Source: Coix lacryma-jobi var. lacryma-jobi
Lineage: Eukaryota > Streptophyta > Magnoliopsida > Poales > Poaceae
DNA: 64,000 bases
Assembly: GCA_009763385.1 (NCBI GenBank)
Contig: CM019827.1
Location: 95,826,177 to 95,890,176, forward strand
Direction of reading: 5' to 3'
Part shown: in pieces, positions 20,942 to 33,140 of the stretch
How the letters are laid out: each line of letters begins with the position of its first letter
How positions within the stretch are numbered: the stretch's first letter is position 1
The notes under the pieces: generated by a model
Told to the model about the DNA's origin: nothing
The model's input: only the letters and a program-made list of their open reading frames with translations
The model's database searches: none
Made by a program: the position numbers and the translations under genes

Positions 20942-23027
20942 TGAAGGACCGAAAAGGGCGACCAGAGGGGGGGTGAATGGGAGCTTCAAATTTCTTTTCG
21001 GAAATAGATAGCCACTGTCCCAAACTCAAACACCAAAAGCAAAGCCAACTCGCATGATGTCCACGACCCAAGTGATTGGGTGGATGTTCCCTTGGAACAC
21101 CGCGGGACACCACAAAAACTCCCTCGCCCTAGTTCATGCAAGCCAACTAGTGACAAGATGAACCTAGGGACGGACCTCAAAACGGAAGTCGAACGCAAAA
21201 GCTACGGACGAAACAATGCTTCAACATCGAACATTAGACTTTGCTAGCGTCTGATGCTTGAGCTCCTAACGCGTCTGATGTGAACATGACGGTTCTGGAA
21301 CCTCACTGCATGAGCATTAGACACATGAACAGTGCTACCTGAGCGTCTGATGCCTGCCCAAAAAGCGTCTCACTCACCTAGCGTCCGATGCTACTCAGCC
21401 TGACATGTCTGATGTGAAACAGAGCGTTCTGGAGCTCTTTGAGTGAGCATCAGACGCTACTGTAGGTGCATCCGACGCTAGGGCCAGGAGCGTCCGATGC
21501 CACATACAGAACTGGGCAGTACATGCCAGCGTTGAACGCTCATCCAATGCCAAGAACAGCAACATCTGATGCCCCCGGTGCAGTGTTGTTCTTCCACCGA
21601 TTTGACCCGCCTCAAATCAAAAGAACTTGGGCTCAAACTTTGTGTGAGGGATCACAAGCAGGCTAGTGAGCTACTCCTAAGAGATCATGGATCAAACCTA
21701 ACCGCAAATCGGTGAATCGAAGAAATTCAATGGAAAGAGGCAAAACAAGATACAAAACAAAGTCCGCCCGATCTGTGTGCTCGTGAGGAATTAGAGAAAA
21801 TCCTTCGGTGGAAAGATGACTCTCATGATGCAGCACGAGATGGTTCAAACGGAATTTCAATCCATCCCTTGAAACAAAAGATCTTGTGAAAGAGGCAAAG
21901 GGAGAAAACGAAAAACGCGAAGAACAAAACATGAAATCAAAGATTTCAACAAAATCCCCAACGAGGAGACAAGGAGATTACACTCTTCTTTCCTGAAATC
22001 GAAGTACATAGAGGAAAGATTGTCGTCTCTGTGGATCTCAACAACAGCTATAGAGAGAGAGCCTAACAGATGAAAGTCTGGCTAAAAATAACAACTGAAG
22101 AGATCAAGTGGGATGAGGGGTGTGAACCCTTATTTATAGTTTATTATACAATACCCCTTGTACCCCTAGATACAAGAGCAAACTAGCTAGCCCTTGGGGC
22201 ATTCTAGTCCAACTCTGTTAGAATCTCCATCGACGGTCACACGCCTTCCTCATCGGTCGCTTCGCCACAACGCAAGCTCCCAGATATCACCACGTGTCAT
22301 CCCGACGACTATCGCACCTTCTCACCGCTAGCTTCGCCTCGACGCAAGCATCGCGGTGTCACCACGCGTCGTCGCATTCTGCATAGGAACCTTCATCGGG
22401 TTTTGAGGCCTAAACCGGCAAACCCGCCATCCTGAGTTTTGAGGTCCAAACTCAGAAACCGACCACCATAGGTTTTGCGGTCCAAACCTGGAAACCATCG
22501 GGGTAGTTTTCTGAGGCTCAAGTACAAAACCCGCGTCGAAGACGGAGCGTGGGTCTCATGCCCCATTGTCAACACCGATGTCGACGCATGTCTAGCCTCC
22601 GCCAAGCATGATGCCTTCGCCTTCCTCCTTGACTCGACTGACGACACTTGCATCTACCATACAAGCCCATGTCCGACATCCGCCAGGTGCCACGATGCCA
22701 TCGCCTTCCGTCTTGACTTGACTGATGTTGCTGACATCCCATGTACTCTTGCTCATTTCCACCAAGTGCCAGCTACTGCAACTGGTCCTCCAGCCTCCTA
22801 GTCTCTCAGTCCAAGCCTCATGTCCACCCTTCGCCACTCCCAGTCCATCGGCACGACACGTCTCTACATGGCCTTCACCTCGCCATCGACCATTGCCTCT
22901 GAGCTCCACACCTGCACATCAACACAGCCAAGAGACATGTTGCACTCACGCCAACTCGTGAGCCTGTTGATCAATCACTCATCACAAGGACGAACCACAA
23001 GGGAACCATATCAACCTTGTGTTCGCA
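20942..23027 (-). repeat. 3' LTR, minus strand (2,086 bp)
   Basis: On the minus strand it starts TGCGAACAC directly after CAAGGGGGAGAT and ends GGTCCTTCA. It aligns with the LTR at 1710-3664, including the GTTTGGGCC palindrome array (22,396-22,530), but its second array uses the motif GCGTCYGATGC and not TGACCGGACGC, so it is a sister family. Confidence 0.88.
21240..21565. repeat. GCGTCYGATGC motif array in the LTR
   Basis: About ten direct or inverted copies of an 11-bp imperfect palindrome (GCGTCYGATGC or its complement). Neighbouring starts include 21447, 21468 and 21490 (21 and 22 bp apart), and other steps are 22-24 bp. Confidence 0.82.
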
Positions 23028-24781
23028 ATCTCCCCCTTGATGAGTGCATTGTCAACACAACGCACAAACACTAACTCAAAAGAAATAGAAGAAGAAAGAA
23101 GAAAAACAAGGATGCTCATCCAAATGCCCAAAAGCCAGAGAAAAGCTGAAGAAGGGCGATTTGAAATAAGCAAAGCTTGGTTCCCAAAGACATGGGCAAT
23201 GACTCAACAGAACCAAACAAAAGATAAGAGCAAAACCCCAAATGGAGCGAAAACTCAATCAAAAGAGCAAAGACTTGGTTCCCAAAGACATGGGCAACAA
23301 CTCGTTGCAACCAAGTCAAAAAATGAGCTAGTCCTCATGAAGAGGCAGAAAGGGCTCAACACCACTAGCTCAAAGCTTAAAGCACCAAAAACTGCTAGTC
23401 CCTCAAGAAAGAGGCAAAATGGCTCAACACAACTAGCAAGGAGCAGAAAAGGTGTGACTCCCCCTAAAAGCAAGCCTAAACACAAAGGCTATGCAAACGC
23501 GCGATACCAATTTAAACCAATTTAGGCACAACAAAAGCCTCCCCCTAGACAAGTGCTAAGACCCCCCCTGATGTCAGCCAACATTTACCCCCCTTGTCAC
23601 AACATGGGAGTGTTTGTGAAATTTCTCCCCCTTGTCGACAAATGCACACACAAGACATCAAATTTACATGGGAGCCTAAAAGAGGGTGTATCAGAGCTAA
23701 AAACACCTCAAACCAGAGAGGGTGTGCAAACAAAGCATCAAAGCTGGGGATATGTACACTAAGCTAAAAATGCATGAAATGCACAATGCAATAACTTCAA
23801 GTGTATAGCAATTAGAGTGAAAAGATATTCTAGTGGGTGCTGCCCTGAAAGTGTAGCAACAAATACAAGTGCTAGTAAAGACTCAAACTGATCAAATGAG
23901 TATGAAATATGAACATTTAAGCATGTTGAGCAGTTTTAAGCCATTCAAAAGGTGTTCACCACTAAAATAGCGCTAAGCATGAATAGACAGGAAATCAAAC
24001 AAGTGCTAACTCAAGTATGAAAGGTGAACTATCCCTAGCAAAGTTCAATCATCATGCCATAGAATGAAGTACAAACTTGTGTTATTATCAAATTTTATCG
24101 GAGATTGCAGTGGTATTAACACAAGTTTGAAATTTTAAAGCATGTGATTGCGAGAGGTTGAAAGCATTGTCATTGCCTGACTTTCCAACTGGGTCAAGCC
24201 TATGCAAGAAAGCAATCAGAAGCTTAAGGCCACGGTTTTCGTCTTACACTACACTGCTCAAGTTTAACTCAAATGTGCAATGAGGAGCAACCTTGATATA
24301 GTGATGTGCTGACAAATGCAATGTCATCTCGATCTTTTCAATTCACTAATCTTGGATCAAATTTTTAAGCACAAGTTCATAATGGTCAATCCAAGGAAGT
24401 GAAAGACTCAAAGCAAGAGACATAGCAACCAAGCATACAAAAGATAGCTCAAGTGATCTCAACACATCCTACCCATGCTAGTTGCCGATCTCAATGGTGA
24501 ACAATTTACAAGTTTAAAAGTTGATTAAACAAGTTCACTAATTGCAAAAATAGCTTAGCTCATAACATGTATCAATTGATCAAAAAGAGCCTAAGCTACA
24601 AGCATCATCATGTACTAACAAGGCATACCAAAAAGAGCATAATCTCATTCTCATCGCTATAGACATGAAGCTCTAAAATGCACTAAAATACATGATGAAA
24701 TGCATGCAAATGCAACAAAGTCAAACAAAAACTAATCTAAACTATCAGAGCAATATGTACATCAGTCGAAGGTCCCCTCAA
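23028..24781 (-). other. Post-pol region of the minus-strand Sirevirus with multiple purine tracts
   Basis: The polypurine tract lies at 23,028-23,040. Further copies of AGGGGGAG on the minus strand are near 23,459, 23,541 and 23,622, the multiple-PPT pattern of this lineage. The stretch 23,760-24,780 is AT-rich and repeats many short words; no ORF3 or other gene is seen. Confidence 0.7.
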
Positions 24782-25440
24782 CTAAAAAGGGAAGCACACA
24801 CCAAGCTCACCTCTCAACCTAGCAAAAGTTGATTGGTCCAAAGGCTAGGTGAAAATGTCTGCAAGCTGATTGTGGGTGATTACATGCTGCAAGTCGATGT
24901 CGCCTTTCTCGTAGTGATCACGAAGAAAGTGAAAGCGGACATCGATGTGTTTGGTCTTGGAGTGAAGGACCGGGTTCTTTGCAACACTAATGACACTCGT
25001 GCTATCACAAAGCAAAGGGACCCTAGCATAATCTAGATCAAAATCACGCAAAGTAGCAATCATCCACAATAGCTGCGAGCAACAGGACACGACAGCAACA
25101 TACTCAGCCTCGATGGTAGACTGGGCTACACTAGACTGCTTGCGGGAGGACCAAGAGACAAGAGAAGAGCCAAGAAACTGACAAGTCCCAGAAGTAGACT
25201 TGCGCTCTAGCCAACAACCGGCAAAATCCGCATCGGAATAACCACAAAGCGAGATGGTCGAAGAAGAAGAGTACCAAAGCCCGAACTCAGGAGTGTATCG
25301 GAGGTACCTCATGATGCACTTGACCACCTGCTTGTGTGTGATGTCCGAGGGGACGCCTGAAAGCGAGCACAAAGACACACTGCGAAGTGTATGTCTAGCC
25401 TCATCGCCGTCAAGTACAAGAGAGAGCCAATCATGCTCCT
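24782..25440 (-). pseudogene. pol C-terminus: end of reverse transcriptase and RNase H
   Basis: Minus-strand frame with SMIGSLLYL-like RT end near 25,430, then RNase H with YSDADFAGC, IEAEYVA and LLCDSTS carrying the D, E, D positions. A TAG at 24,845-24,847 follows NQLADIFT; the frame continues to a second stop at 24,782-24,784, where the natural end probably lies. A frame change is needed near 25,380 to include the RT part. The closest relatives in the window are the pol end at 2-1150 and the element at 1710. Confidence 0.85.
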
Positions 25441-27063
25441 ATGAGTTTTCATTTAACATTTAGTCATACAGAATTGGCAATCAAATATACTTAAATAGCA
25501 AAAGCCAAAGTACATATATAGAATAATAGAAGTGTCACAAAAACATGATTCAATGCTTTTGTTTTCCTACTCCAATTCTAACAAAAGAAATTGCCATCCT
25601 ATTCAAGAAACACAAACCTTATACAAAACAAATTTCACTATGTTCATATCGTTCATTCTCTAGATGATTATTGGTTCCAGTGTTCCCTCGTATGCATCAA
25701 TCTTCTATTTCCTTGGAAGAAGTCAAACAAATCACATTATGATGATTTTTTCATAATGTAAATGTTTTATTATCAAATAATTGACATGATAAAGGAAGCC
25801 ATGAGCCAGTACAATTTACACTCTGTACTGATTCTGGTTAGAGATAATTTCTGGGAAGCTAGCTTTCTTGGAGAGAATGAACTCCTGTGGCACAGTTGTA
25901 ATCAACAAAATATCAAGTGCATCAACAGTTTCCCAATCATTGAGGGCTTTGTCTTCATCCTCAGGGCAACATGTATGATCTTCTGCATGACTCACACTCC
26001 TTGAGCTGAACCATACACAATAGTATAGTACTACCTCCACTTACAAGGTTGGGGCCATAACCATTGCTAGAGAACCCTTCCTCCTTGGGACTTGTCTGAG
26101 CCAATGCATAGACTCCTTCCTAGACCACACCAAAACAAAAATAAGGGTTATATTTTATACCAATCCACAAAATCAAACACACAAATCTTCCATCTAGATC
26201 AACCAAATCAACAAACAGACATCACATTAAGAAATGACTCCTCAAAAAACAGAACTATGCCCACCTCGGTTCCTTTACATTTAAAAAAATTCCCTATAGT
26301 CACTTTTTCATTTTGTAGACAAGTTTTTGTGCTCTATTAGTCTGTAAATAAGTAGTCAGACAATCTGGTGCTATTTGAATTTTTATCCCATTCAGAACCA
26401 AACAATGACAAGATAAATACGTAGGTATATATGATTTTTAGAATATTTGCAGAAGAAATTGTTCAATAGGCCAGCTTAGACTAATTTGATGGAAACAAAA
26501 GCATGCACCTCTACTACATCACACACACATGAAAGAAACTGAACACATCTGAATATCCAGTCATGTTAATTCATGCAAACACTGGTGACTGGATATTCGG
26601 CAGTGCTAATTCTTTATTTAGTCATGTTAATTCATACAAATACATAAAGCTGAACACACATTAAGGACACATCCATCGAAGTGGAGAATACGGTGCAGTT
26701 AGTGCAAAGCCAGCAATGGAGGTCGATGCCAGTGACAACTACGTCGTACCTTTCGTCTTCTTTTCTCATTTGAAAGTATTCTACGAATTCGGTAGTAACG
26801 ATAACTTAGATTTACAACTGTAAGCCTGAGAGATGGCCTAGACCAGAAAGTATAAATTGAAGTAGTTGTAGAGGGGCAGCAACAGAAGGTTGGACTGGAA
26901 CCCGGAAAAAAAGATATCTTCGGTGAAAGTGCCAATATGACATAAGGGCAATCGGGCTTAAAGCAGCTAAATGGCGACGATCCACCTGAACTCTTGAGCT
27001 TGCTTGGGGGAGCATTGGAATGATAAATGGACTGGTCGACCCTCTCCAGCCACCAATGGAGGT
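25441..27063. other. Unassigned 1.6-kb stretch between two retroelements
   Basis: AT-rich and low in repeats. Apart from possible exons at 25,816-26,110 (separate entry) I see only a short duplicated phrase (GTCATGTTAATTCAT at about 26,562 and 26,622). The minus-strand frame at 26,699-27,084 is not recognisable. This may be older host DNA left between insertions. Confidence 0.45.
25816..26110 (-). CDS. Possible last two exons of an unidentified host gene
   Basis: On the minus strand a stretch ending near 26,050 with a GTAAGT donor is followed by a TTCAG acceptor near 26,005 and an open segment that ends in a stop at 25,816-25,818. The terminal peptide is acidic, then hydrophobic (contains WETVDALDILL and ends NQNQYRV). 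Downstream sequence is AT-rich, like a 3' UTR. I do not recognise the family. It could equally be a captured gene fragment or chance. Confidence 0.25.
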
Positions 27064-28279
27064 TGAAAGGATCAAGATGCCCAAGAGGGGGGTGAATTGG
27101 GCTAAACTAAAATTTCTTGCGATAATTAAATCCTACAAAGCCCAATGTCACCCTTTGTGCCTACAAGTGTGTTTTCACTAACTCTATCGCACAAAAGACT
27201 ACACCTAGTTCCAATCCTACTCTAGCATGGCATTTTAACAAAAGAAGTAGCAATAAGTAAATGCGAGAATTGAAATGCTCAAAGTAAATACAGAAGGAGA
27301 GAGAGTAGAGAGGAAGCCACGATGTTTTGCCAAGGTATTGAGGTGTCGACACACCCCCTAGTCCTCATTGGAGCACCCGCGCAAGGGTATCACTCCCCCT
27401 TGATCCGCGCAGGGATCAAGTGCTCACTACGAGCTGATTCTTCGCCACTCCGGCCCAGTGAATCGCCCACTACTGGTCACAACATGAGTTGGGTCATCCA
27501 CAAAGGCTCTGGATGATCACCAAGCTCCCAATCTCCACCAAGTTGTCCATGTGATGTCGATCACCAAGAGTAACAAGCAAGAACTCTCACTTGACCAACG
27601 CAAGGCTAATGAGATGGGTGGATGCACACTTGCTACTCTTTCTTTACTAATGAGGTGTTTGATCACTCGATTATCAAATATCTCAACCTCACTAGGCCTC
27701 TTGCACTCACTTACAATCATAAGGTGTTTGTCAACTATTTAAATGAGTAAGAGAGTCAGCATGAATGAGGTGAAGGTATATTTATACCCCCTAACTCAAA
27801 ACATGCACGAAGGGATACAGCCAGCCAGTTACACACTGACCGGATGCACCTGTCGGGGTGACCAGACGCGTCCGGTCATTGCCCAACGGCTAGCTGACGC
27901 TAGCTCTGACAAGAGTACAATGTACCAAGCGGACTCTGACATGCGTCCGATCAGCCTTGACCGGATGCGTTCGGTCAAAATAATTCCTCTCTCGGACCTC
28001 TCTCTTCCTCACCAGACTCACCCCCTAGTGTGTCCGATCATTTTGACTGGAGCATCCGGTCACCCCCTGGTGCGTCCGATCATTTTGACTGGAGCGTCCG
28101 GTCACGTGTAGGTGACAAAGTCATGTCCGGTGAACCCACTGTAGCAGCGTCCGATCACAACCAAACCCTAACTACAGCCCATTTGCACTGACCGGACGCA
28201 CTGCAAAACACACGTTAGTCACAATAATCTTACATTATCATTAATCACTGAAACCCACTAGGGGGACTAGATGCTTTCA
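27064..28279 (-). repeat. 3' LTR, minus strand (1,216 bp)
   Basis: On the minus strand begins TGAAAGCATC right after the polypurine tract and ends GATCCTTTCA, with the C-rich end shared by Sirevirus LTRs. It carries a TGACCGGACGC-type motif array (27,837-28,200). Confidence 0.85.
27837..28200. repeat. TGACCGGACGC-type motif array with 22-bp steps
   Basis: Motif starts at 27837 and 27859 are 22 bp apart. Starts at 28030, 28052, 28072 and 28094 are 22, 20 and 22 bp apart. The second group includes a local duplication of about 42 bp. Confidence 0.85.
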
Positions 28280-28296
28280 ATCTCCCCCTTTTTGGT
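28280..28296 (-). promoter_or_regulatory. Polypurine tract of the 27,064-28,279 LTR
   Basis: On the minus strand CAAAAAGGGGGAGAT directly precedes the LTR start TG. Another purine tract lies at about 28,650 and one within the ORF3 end at 28,680. Confidence 0.85.
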
Positions 28297-28641
28297 GATC
28301 GATGACAACCTCAAGTATGTTTGAAAGAGAGGTGAGGTTTTCAACCGCTTGGTTTATATAAGCATGTGACAAATAAGAACAAAGGGGTTAGGTATGCTTA
28401 TACAAACCAAGTCAACATAAGTACTAAACATATATGAATGAAAAGCAAGTACTTATGAAAGAGCTCATTTATCAGAGAATAAGCGCGGAAGCAAAGTAAA
28501 TGAGCATAAACATGTGAAATGATATATAGAGAGAGATAAGCAAAGCATTTCACAAGCAAAAGAGAGTCATATAATACAATACATAATGTAAACATGAGTG
28601 CAATATGAGTGCATGGGTCACACAATAGAGCTGAAACCCTC

Positions 28642-29278
28642 TCACACGCTCCCCCTGAGTCTAACATACGCTCCCTCTCCCCCTTTGGCATCAAGTACCA
28701 AAACTATGGGTCGGAAGGTGGGACTGCGAGTAGACGAGTCAGGCGTCGAAACACGAGGAAGAGCCTCGAACTGAGCAACCAACGCCTCCTCGTCAAAAGA
28801 AGAACTCTGAGCAGGCTGACCCTCTATCTCTGGAAGTGCAGAAGAAGTAGTCTCTAGCACTGTGTTTGCCTGTTGCGGCGCTGGAGGAGTCTGGCCCTGA
28901 ATCTGAGCGTCTATCTCTGCAGTCTCGGGTTGTGTTGTCTCTGGATCTAGTGAAGGGTCCATGGTCTCAGTCTCAACCACTGACACAGTCAATGGTGCCT
29001 CTGGAGCTGACGAAGCAGGTAAGGTCTGGCTCTGACTGACTGGTGGCTCAGAGGAAGCTATGGACGAAGGAAGAGTCTTTGTAGTCCCTGTAGCTAGAGC
29101 AGAAGTCACGGGAAACTGAAACTGTCACAGTGTAGGGTGGCCCATGAGCTCGCTGAAAGAAGCCTCCTGACTCTAAGGCGTCACAAGTATAGACTTTGTC
29201 TGAGTCGGTGTGAAGCCTGAGTGTATCGGTGTGAACCCCTACAGCTGCTCTGTCATTGTTGACACTTCTTAGCGTCAC
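28642..29278 (-). pseudogene. Remnant of a Sirevirus ORF3
   Basis: Minus-strand open frames (29,278-29,048, then 29,109-28,642) give a Ser/Thr/Pro/Glu-rich, probably disordered segment. It carries DAKGGEG near 28,675-28,692, encoded by a PPT-like purine tract exactly as in the outer element's ORF3 end. The N-terminal part and all of pol are missing. Function unknown. Confidence 0.6.
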
Positions 29279-29397
29279 ACTAATGCTAGGTTGTCACCAC
29301 TAGCGGCAACACATAGAAGTGGTTGGTTGGTATATATGAGCACACAGAAAAAGAGCCGCAAGCGCACGAATACTTTTGTAGCTTTCACCCGGAGGTT

Positions 29398-30600
29398 TTA
29401 ACTCATGAGGTCCTCCTTTGAGTACTCCTCATCATCATCACTCTCACTCTCATCGGATGATACCTTAGCGGCCTTAGCCATGAAGCACGTCGATGGAGCA
29501 TCGAAGATAGAAGGCTTGCTTGAGATAGCAAGACTAGCCATAGCCTTCTTCTTGGTGGTCTTCCTCTCATCATCACTAGAATCACCATCATCGCTTGAGG
29601 AAGCATCACTATCCCATGTCACAACATAGGATCCACCCTTCTTCTTCTTCTCTTTCTTCTCCTTCTTGTCCTTCTTGCTCTTCTTGTGATCATCTTCATC
29701 CTCACTAGATTGTGGACAATCCGCAATAAAATGATCTTTGCTCTTGCACCGATAGCATCTTCTAGTTGAGCTCTTGGTTGCATCTCTTCTCTTTCTTGCT
29801 CCAAAACCCTTCTTCTTTGTAAACTTGCCAAACCTCTTGACAAATAGAGCTATTTCTTCATCATCTATCTCAATACCGCTTGTGCTAGCTTCATCATCAC
29901 TTTCCTCCTTCTTTGCTTTGCCCTTGCTCTTGCTCTTGGAGGATGAAGCCTTGAACGTCGCGATCTTCTTCTTCTTATCTTCCTCTTGGGCTCTCCCATC
30001 CCGTTCCACTCGGTATGTGTCTTGAGTGACCACATCACTTAGTACTTGATTTGGGGTTACCGTATCCAATCCTTCTCTCACAAGAATTGTCACCAAAGTA
30101 TCAAACCTCGGTGGTAAGCATCTCAAGAACTTGTGAGAAAAGTCCTTGTCCTCCACCTTTTCTCCTAATGCCTTCAAGTCATTGACAATCACTTGCAACC
30201 GGTGAAACATCTCCAGTATGCTCTCATCATCTTGCATCTTGAAGGTAGCAAGCTTGTTCTTGAGGATGTATAGCTTAGCACTCTTGATCGCCTTGGTGCC
30301 CTCATATGTCTCCTCCAATCTCTCCCATATCTCACTTGCTCTCTCAAGATTCTTGATTTGCTCAAAGACTTTGGTGTCGAAAGCTTCATAGAAGAGGTTG
30401 ATTGCCACATCATTCAATTGAAGCTTCTCTTCCTCTCTTGGAGTTGGATCTGCGATGTCAATCACCGCAAAGTCATGCTCAATCACATCCCATATTTTCC
30501 TATTCATTCCTCTTATGAATGCACACATCTTCCTCTTTCAACAATCAAAGTTGGTGCCGTCAAAATATGGTGGCTTCCCCATATAGTTGATTTGAGCCAT
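29398..30600 (-). pseudogene. Sirevirus-type gag, interrupted by one stop and truncated
   Basis: The ATG on the minus strand is at 30,598-30,600, about 30 bp after the gypsy insertion. An early in-frame stop lies at 30,538-30,540; the frame then stays open for 376 codons to 29,398. It contains the Ty1-copia gag core (WERLEETYEGT, MFHRLQVIVNDLKALGE, FLRCLPPRF), a CCHC knuckle CYRCKSKDHFIADC near 29,750-29,715, and a Lys- and Asp/Ser-rich tail. It ends abruptly at EEYSKEDLMS, where the coiled-coil part and pol should follow, marking the deletion or recombination junction near 29,398. Confidence 0.88.
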
Positions 30601-31279
30601 TGAAACACCAGAGGATGTTAGGCCTCAAACTGTGACGGAACGACCCTAATCTCATGGCCCACGTGTCCCTGTCAACCTCTGACAGCCGGACCCATGTTCC
30701 ATGTGATTAAGACCTGTTCGCCACCGGGCTACATCAGTGCCCAATGTCCGCAGGATCATCTCACAATTCGGTTACAACATTGCATACTTTTACAAATAAC
30801 ATCGGAATAAAGAGCGGAAGACTTAAATAACATTAGTTTTACAAAGCAGGGTTCCAAATAGAAATTAAGGTGCAGTTATTACAAACCAAGTTCTGATAAT
30901 AGAAATAGACAAAGGCAACGTAGCGGAGTACAACAAAATAAAGATACTGATAATCACCCAGCCCGAGGGTGCACAACTATTCTTCGGCCTCATCGGCCTC
31001 TTCCTGGACGATGGTCATGCAGCAGGGCGCAAGACACATCGGGGTCTCAGTCATACCTGCAGCATGGGTAACAAACCCTGAGTACTGGGGTACTCAACAA
31101 GACTTACCCGACTAAAGAAAAAGGAGAAGACTCAGGAATGAGAGGCTTAGGGTAGTCAAGGTAAGGCTTAAGCAAGATCAGGTATTTTGCAGAAAAGCAT
31201 TTTGTAAACCTTATTTTATTTTGGAAAGATTCAGTATTCCTCAATTCTTCATCGTTCCTGATTCATTTTACATTTTCAA

Positions 31280-31870
31280 AACATTCCTAGTTGAGAACCA
31301 CTCTCCGTTGACAGTCAGTGACCAAGTCTCCATAACCGAGGAGCAACGTTAATCCGGATAAATAATACTCAGCTGAGGATCCCTATCCACACTGCATATG
31401 TAGCACCCAAGCTTGCATATGCCAACTCGTCTACCACGATTCCTCCAAGATTCCTACGCTACCCGGAAGTACAGTACACCACTCCTATCCAGGTACGACG
31501 ACCACGTGGGTACATGCTACTTCCGCCATCTCTCCACTCCCAGTGCGCGGTTGTCGGTCCAATAAAGGATTCCTCGGAGCCAGAGCTTTCCGTAGTATGT
31601 GAATAGTTGCAAGTCTTGGCCAGCAAGCCCCCATACGGATGGTCCCTACATTTTTCCGCCAGCGACAAGCACCTCGGGACTCTAACCCAAGAGTACAGGT
31701 CCTGTCGGTTTTTCAACCCTGTCCCGGTCGGTGTCAACTGTTGAGTCCCGGACTACAACATGACGGCACCGTACGCGCCGACAACCTCTTCTCGACAATG
31801 ACCACATGCTAGCTAGGCAAGCAGTCATCGAACGGGAAGTAAAGCCAAATTCCCATAAAGATTCTTTCAG
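31280..31870. repeat. Segment almost identical to 12,565-13,150
   Basis: See the matching segment in the first solo gypsy LTR. The central 279 bp (31,459-31,737) appear identical to 12,747-13,025, including the same 92-codon minus-strand open frame. Confidence 0.8.
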
Positions 31871-32676
31871 TGATCACACTTTTGAAAATGACATTTTATT
31901 GCAAAGTCTAATTCAATAAGCATTGCTAAGCATTTTTCAAATACTTTTGAAAAGCAGGTATCGGGTGTATCAGTGGTCAAGGTGGATAGTGCATCAATTA
32001 GGATAGCACACAACTCCTATAAACCTAATGCAATAATTTAACTCAAAAGCATTTAAGGAAATCATTTTATAAATTCAAGGAAAGAGGTTAAATGCACTGG
32101 GGCTTGCCTTGAAGAGCGAAAAGGACAGACTCGGGGTCGGCAGTGCAGGTGTCGGAGCTCGGGGTAGCCTCAGGGGTAGGTTCATCAGCGGCTGCCTCGA
32201 CTTTGATTCCTTCTCCTTCGGTCACTATACGGATGCAATGATGTATGCACATGAGTTTGCTAGCATGAACAATGCAACACAGGGCATACAACATGAACTC
32301 TACTTGATTTTTTTATTTTTTCCTAATTATATAAAAAGGTCATTTTATGAAGTTACTCCAAAAGGCCTCAAAAATCTACCAGAGACTAAGCATGACATAA
32401 CTAGCACATAAAAATTTATCTCATGATTTTTGGAGCTACACATGTTTTTCTAAAAATCTAAAACCATTCATTTCTTAATTAAAAGGGAGATTTTTCATTT
32501 TCAAATTTTTGCACAAAGTCCAAGTTTCATATTTTTATAAAATACTACATGGTATAAAGAGTTAACTGTAAAAATTTCAGAATTTTTAGAGCAACACAGA
32601 AAATCACACAAAAAGATGAAATAGCAAGACTATTCAAAACTTCCAAAAAGGAAAAGAGCACGGTGCTCCTCCCTCG

Positions 32677-33140
32677 CAGGGCTCGGGCGAAGCGGAAACA
32701 AACGGCCGTCCGAGGCCTGGCCAGGAGGCTCGGGCGAGACGGAAAACGATCGTTTCGTCCGAGGCCTGGCCGGGAGGCTCGGGCGAGACGGAAAATGATC
32801 GTTTCGTCCGAGGCCTGGCCGGGAGGCTCGGGCGAGACGGAAGACGATCGTTTCGTCCGAGGCCTGGCCGGGAGGCTCGGGCGAGACGGAAGACGATCGT
32901 TTCGTCCGAGGCCTGGCCGGGAGGCTCGGGCGAAGCGGAGGGTGCATGCTTGCTCGAGGCTAGGCTCGGCGAAGCTGAGGGTGCGTGAGTCCGCTCGAGG
33001 CTAGGCTCGGGCGAAGCGGTGAGGGTGTGTGAGTCTGCTCCGAGGCTGGGCTCGGCGAAGTGGCGAGGGTACGTGTCTGCTCGAGGCCTGGCTCGAGCGA
33101 GTGCTTGCTCGAGGCCTGGCTCGGGCGAAGCGGAGTGGAA
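32677..33140. repeat. 49-bp minisatellite in the second gypsy LTR
   Basis: Units built on AGGCTCGGGCGAGACGG start at 32677, 32726, 32775, 32824, 32873 and 32922, a constant 49-bp period, followed by degenerate copies to about 33,140. Each unit contains ACGATCGTTTCGTCC or a close variant. The array keeps minus-strand frames open but does not look coding. Confidence 0.9.

Larger units (their letters stand above)
20942..25440 (-). mobile_element. 3' half of a minus-strand Sirevirus-type Ty1-copia element
   Basis: Reading leftwards: end of pol (from 25,440), non-coding post-pol region with several purine tracts, polypurine tract at 23,028-23,040, then 3' LTR to 20,942. The 5' half is missing; homology stops near 25,440 within the RT region. 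The bases left of the LTR are AAACA, but no partner can be found. Confidence 0.88.
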
